Assembly (NCBI RefSeq): GCF_027000115.1
Contig: NZ_JALTON010000058.1
Span: 38,449-102,448 of the forward strand
DNA from: Thiohalobacter sp.
GTDB lineage: Bacteria > Pseudomonadota > Gammaproteobacteria > Thiohalobacterales > Thiohalobacteraceae
DNA: 64,000 nt
Reading direction: 5' to 3'
In this document: one piece after another, positions 61,488-64,000 of the stretch
Numbering within the stretch: position 1 is the first letter of the stretch
How the letters are laid out: every line of letters starts with the position of its first letter
Notes under the pieces: model-generated
Databases searched by the model: none
Seen by the model: only the letters and a program-made list of their open reading frames with translations
What the model was told of the DNA's origin: nothing
Made by a program: the position numbers and the translations under genes

Positions 61488-62072
61488 CTACCTCTCCGGC
61501 TCCAGCAAGGGTCGCAGCCGCTTCTCGATGGCCTCGCGGGCCCGGAAGATCCGCGAACGCACGGTCCCGATGGGGCATTCCATGGCCTCGGCGATCTCCT
61601 CGTAGCTCAGCCCCTCCAGCTCGCGCAGCACGATGGCGGTACGCAGATCCTCGGGAAGATCCTCGATCGCCGCCTCCACGGTCCGGCCGATCTCGGCGCT
61701 CAGCACTTCGTGCTCGGGCGTGGCGTATTCCTTCAGACCCGACTCGCCCTCGAATTGTTCCGCGTCCGCGGCATCGATGTCGTCACCCGGCGGCCGCCGC
61801 CCCTGGGCGACCAGGTGATTCTTGGCCGTATTGATGGCGATCCGGTACAGCCAGGTGTAGAAGGCACTGTCCCCCCGAAACTTCGGCAGCGCGCGATAGG
61901 CCTTGATGAAGGCCTCCTGGGCGACGTCCTGGGCATCGGCCGGATTGTGCACGTAGCGGGTCACCAGCTGGACGATGCGGTGCTGATACTTGCGCACCAG
62001 CAGGTCGAAGGCCCGCTTGTCCCCCTGCTGGACGCGCTCGACCAGCGCCTGGTCGGTATTCCGGTCTGACAT
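61488..62072 (-). CDS. rpoE: extracytoplasmic stress sigma factor RpoE/AlgU
   Basis: ECF sigma factor of 194 residues. Region 2 ([28 protein letters not shown], in part) and region 4 ([31 protein letters not shown], in part) are complete. Diverges from nadB across 162 bp, the order found in pseudomonads and enterics. No convincing sigma-E autopromoter was found upstream. Confidence 0.96.
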   Translation of the reverse strand: MSDRNTDQALVERVQQGDKRAFDLLVRKYQHRIVQLVTRYVHNPADAQDVAQEAFIKAYRALPKFRGDSAFYTWLYRIAINTAKNHLVAQGRRPPGDDIDAADAEQFEGESGLKEYATPEHEVLSAEIGRTVEAAIEDLPEDLRTAIVLRELEGLSYEEIAEAMECPIGTVRSRIFRAREAIEKRLRPLLEPER

Positions 62073-62234
62073 CCACCCCTCTCGAACCCGCCATCGCCTG
62101 GCGCACCCCTGCCCGCTGGACCTCCGCCCGGCGGGCGTTCGCCAGCCACCGGGGATTGCGGTAAGGTACGTTCCAAATCAGTGCCTTCCGGCAGCCCAGA
62201 CTTTACCGATCCGATACGGGGACCACAAGCCGGC

Positions 62235-63872
62235 ATGTCAGCAGAAAGCCACGACGTTCTGGTCATCGGCAGCGGCGCCGCCGGGTTGCGGCTCGCCCTG
62301 GAACTGGCCGACCGCGCCCGGGTGGCCGTGCTGGCCAAGCGCAGTCTCACCGAGGGCAGCACCTACTATGCCCAGGGCGGCATCTCGGCGGTACTGGCCG
62401 AGGACGATTCCTTCGAGTCGCACATACAGGACACGATCAATGCCGGTGCCGGCCTCTGCCACCCCGAGGTGGTGCGCCACGTGGTCGAGAACGGCCCGGC
62501 GGCCATCCGCTGGCTGATGAACCACGGCGTGAACTTCACCCGCGAGGGGCCGGACCCCGATGCCCCGCTGCATCTCACCCGCGAGGGCGGCCACTCCCAC
62601 CGCCGCGTGGTGCATGCCGCCGACGCCACCGGCCGCGTGCTGGAGACCTCCTTGCTCGAATGCGCCCGCGCCCATCCCAACATCGATCTGTTCGAGCGCC
62701 ACATCGCCATCGACCTGGTCACCGAGGCCAAGCTCGGCCTGGCTGGCGACCGCTGCCTGGGCGCCTATGTACTGGACCGGGACGCCGGCCACGTGAAGGT
62801 GTTTGCCGCGCGCTGCGTGGTGCTGGCCACCGGCGGCGCCAGCAAGGTATACCTCTACACCAGCAACCCCGACACCGCGAGCGGAGACGGCATCGCCATG
62901 GCCTGGCGCGCCGGCTGCCGGGTGGCCAACATGGAATTCAACCAGTTCCATCCGACCTGCCTCTATCATCCGCAGGCCAAGTCATTCCTCGTCACCGAGG
63001 CGGTGCGCGGCGAGGGTGGCGTCCTGCGTCTGCCCGATGGCGAACGCTTCATGGACCGCTTCGACCCACGCGGCGAACTGGCGCCGCGCGACATCGTCGC
63101 CCGCGCCATCGACCATGAGATGAAGCGACTGGGCGCCGAATGCGTCTATCTGGACATCAGCCACAAGCCCGCCGATTTCATCATGTCGCACTTTCCCACC
63201 GTCTACGAGCGCTGCCTGGCCTTCGGCTTCGACATGACCCGCGAGCCCATCCCGGTCGTGCCGGCCGCGCACTACACCTGCGGCGGGGTGATGACCGACC
63301 TGCATGGCCGCACCGACCTGCCCGGCCTCTACGCCATCGGCGAGACGGCCCACACCGGCCTGCATGGCGCCAATCGCATGGCCAGCAACTCGCTGCTGGA
63401 GTGCCTGGTATTCGGCCAGGCCGCGGCCGCGGACATCGGTGCCCGGCTGGACGACATTCCCGAGCCGCCCGCGCTGCCGCCCTGGGACGAATCACGGGTA
63501 ACCGATTCCGATGAGGAAGTGGTCGTCAGCCACAACTGGGACGAGCTGCGGCACTTCATGTGGGACTACGTGGGCATCGTGCGCACCAGCAAGCGGTTGC
63601 AGCGCGCGTTGCGCCGGGTAGACATGCTGCAGAACGAGATCCACGAGTACTACAGCAACTTCCGGGTCACCAACGACCTCATCGAACTGCGCAACCTGGT
63701 GCTGGTGGGGGAACTCATCATCCGCTCGGCGCAGGCGCGGCGCGAATCCCGCGGCCTGCACTATACCCTGGACTACCCCCGTCCCGACGACAGCCATCCG
63801 CCGCAGGACACCGTTCTGGTTCCGCCGCGTCCACGCGCCATCCAGAGTCTGGCCTGGGCCGACAATCGCTAG
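62235..63872 (+). CDS. nadB: L-aspartate oxidase
   Basis: FAD enzyme of 545 residues that oxidises aspartate to iminoaspartate, the first step of NAD synthesis. FAD motif [18 protein letters not shown], catalytic Arg/His motifs in [17 protein letters not shown] and [14 protein letters not shown]-terminal helical domain complete to WADNR. The ATG at 62235 fits the family. Its TAG stop lies in GCTAGC, the target of the IS element that follows, so the insertion left the protein intact. Confidence 0.95.
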   Translation: MSAESHDVLVIGSGAAGLRLALELADRARVAVLAKRSLTEGSTYYAQGGISAVLAEDDSFESHIQDTINAGAGLCHPEVVRHVVENGPAAIRWLMNHGVNFTREGPDPDAPLHLTREGGHSHRRVVHAADATGRVLETSLLECARAHPNIDLFERHIAIDLVTEAKLGLAGDRCLGAYVLDRDAGHVKVFAARCVVLATGGASKVYLYTSNPDTASGDGIAMAWRAGCRVANMEFNQFHPTCLYHPQAKSFLVTEAVRGEGGVLRLPDGERFMDRFDPRGELAPRDIVARAIDHEMKRLGAECVYLDISHKPADFIMSHFPTVYERCLAFGFDMTREPIPVVPAAHYTCGGVMTDLHGRTDLPGLYAIGETAHTGLHGANRMASNSLLECLVFGQAAAADIGARLDDIPEPPALPPWDESRVTDSDEEVVVSHNWDELRHFMWDYVGIVRTSKRLQRALRRVDMLQNEIHEYYSNFRVTNDLIELRNLVLVGELIIRSAQARRESRGLHYTLDYPRPDDSHPPQDTVLVPPRPRAIQSLAWADNR

Positions 63873-63873
63873 C
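63868..63873. other. probable target-site copy GCTAGC of the IS481-family insertion
   Basis: GCTAGC abuts the TGTGTAAACC end of the element. IS481 of Bordetella duplicates a 6-bp NCTAGN target, which this fits. The sequence supplies TAG on both strands: the nadB stop and the transposase stop. Confidence 0.65.
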
Positions 63874-64000
63874 TGTGTAAACCCACCAGGTTGTTCACAG
63901 CTGGCAGCCGGCTGATGGGCGGGTGGTAGTCCAGGCTAGCATGAGGGCGATGCCAGTTGTACTGGTGGAGCCAGCGGGGGAGATGGCTCGCCCGCTGTTC
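63869..64000 (-). CDS. IS481-family transposase, C-terminal fragment (start outside window)
   Basis: The last 43 residues are visible: [20 protein letters not shown] then PPISRL and [13 protein letters not shown]. The WHRPHASL motif is the end of the DDE integrase core of IS481-family transposases. The stop codon (63869-63871) appears to be supplied by the target sequence just outside the element end. Confidence 0.85.
   Translation of the reverse strand, partial: EQRASHLPRWLHQYNWHRPHASLDYHPPISRLPAVNNLVGLHS
63874..64000. mobile_element. IS481-family insertion sequence, one end only
   Basis: The element begins TGTGTAAACCCACC at 63874 and runs past the window edge. Ends starting with TGT are usual for the family. 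Only the transposase C-terminal coding part is visible, so completeness cannot be judged. Confidence 0.75.

Overview
The window is GC-rich, densely coded DNA from a gammaproteobacterium, most likely a free-living member of the Chromatiales/Ectothiorhodospiraceae grade. This rests on gene order: rpoE-mucA-mucB-rseC-mucD-lepA-lepB-DUF4845-rnc-era-recO-pdxJ-acpS (as in Pseudomonas), rlmD-cysM near barA, and ilvB-ilvH-ilvC-psd-pssA near leuA. No tRNA, rRNA or CRISPR array was seen.

Region by region. (1) 1-12020: a nitrate assimilation locus. Leftward: nirB, nirD, a 726-aa NarB-like molybdoenzyme, a fused Fe-S/DmsC-type membrane subunit, a small membrane protein and a second, NasA-type nitrate reductase cut by the window edge. 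Rightward: a NarK-type nitrate transporter and a PP2C-Ser/Thr kinase fusion. The two arms diverge from a 394-bp control region with a sigma-54 promoter on each side and two NtrC-type sites between them. (2) 12025-18601: a PAS-GGDEF-EAL protein, prfC, a VPLPA/PEP-CTERM secreted protein, a proline-rich secreted protein, rimI. (3) 18598-30343: a family 4 uracil-DNA glycosylase, leuA behind a Leu-rich leader peptide, a Slam-like outer-membrane protein, a LapG-like periplasmic protease paired with a membrane protein carrying a catalytically dead HD-GYP domain, then pssA-psd-ilvC-ilvH-ilvB with a terminator-like hairpin ahead of ilvB. (4) 30642-41143: DUF4124 protein, MIF-type tautomerase, an unrecognised repeat-tailed protein, proS, lytic transglycosylase, rlmD, a PolB-like exonuclease, ydbL/ydbH-like envelope genes, cysM. 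(5) 41359-50852: TonB-dependent receptor, PF04392 substrate-binding protein, BarA-type hybrid kinase, and a four-PAS GGDEF-EAL protein. (6) 50908-62072: the acpS-to-rpoE block in conserved order with one glutaredoxin inserted. (7) nadB, then the end of an IS481-family element inserted exactly at the nadB stop codon.

The genes form a few functional groups: nitrate uptake and reduction to ammonium under nitrogen control; branched-chain amino acid and phospholipid synthesis; envelope stress sensing (sigma-E/MucABCD); and several c-di-GMP proteins. Intergenic gaps hold at least four dispersed repeat families. One family (core TCCGTGGATTC) occurs three times as facing inverted pairs.

The observations most worth following are the LapG-like protease with a pseudo-HD-GYP partner (a possible alternative to LapD), the nitrate locus with two Mo enzymes and a signal-less membrane electron-transfer fusion, the apparently leaderless leucine leader peptide, and the repeat pairs.
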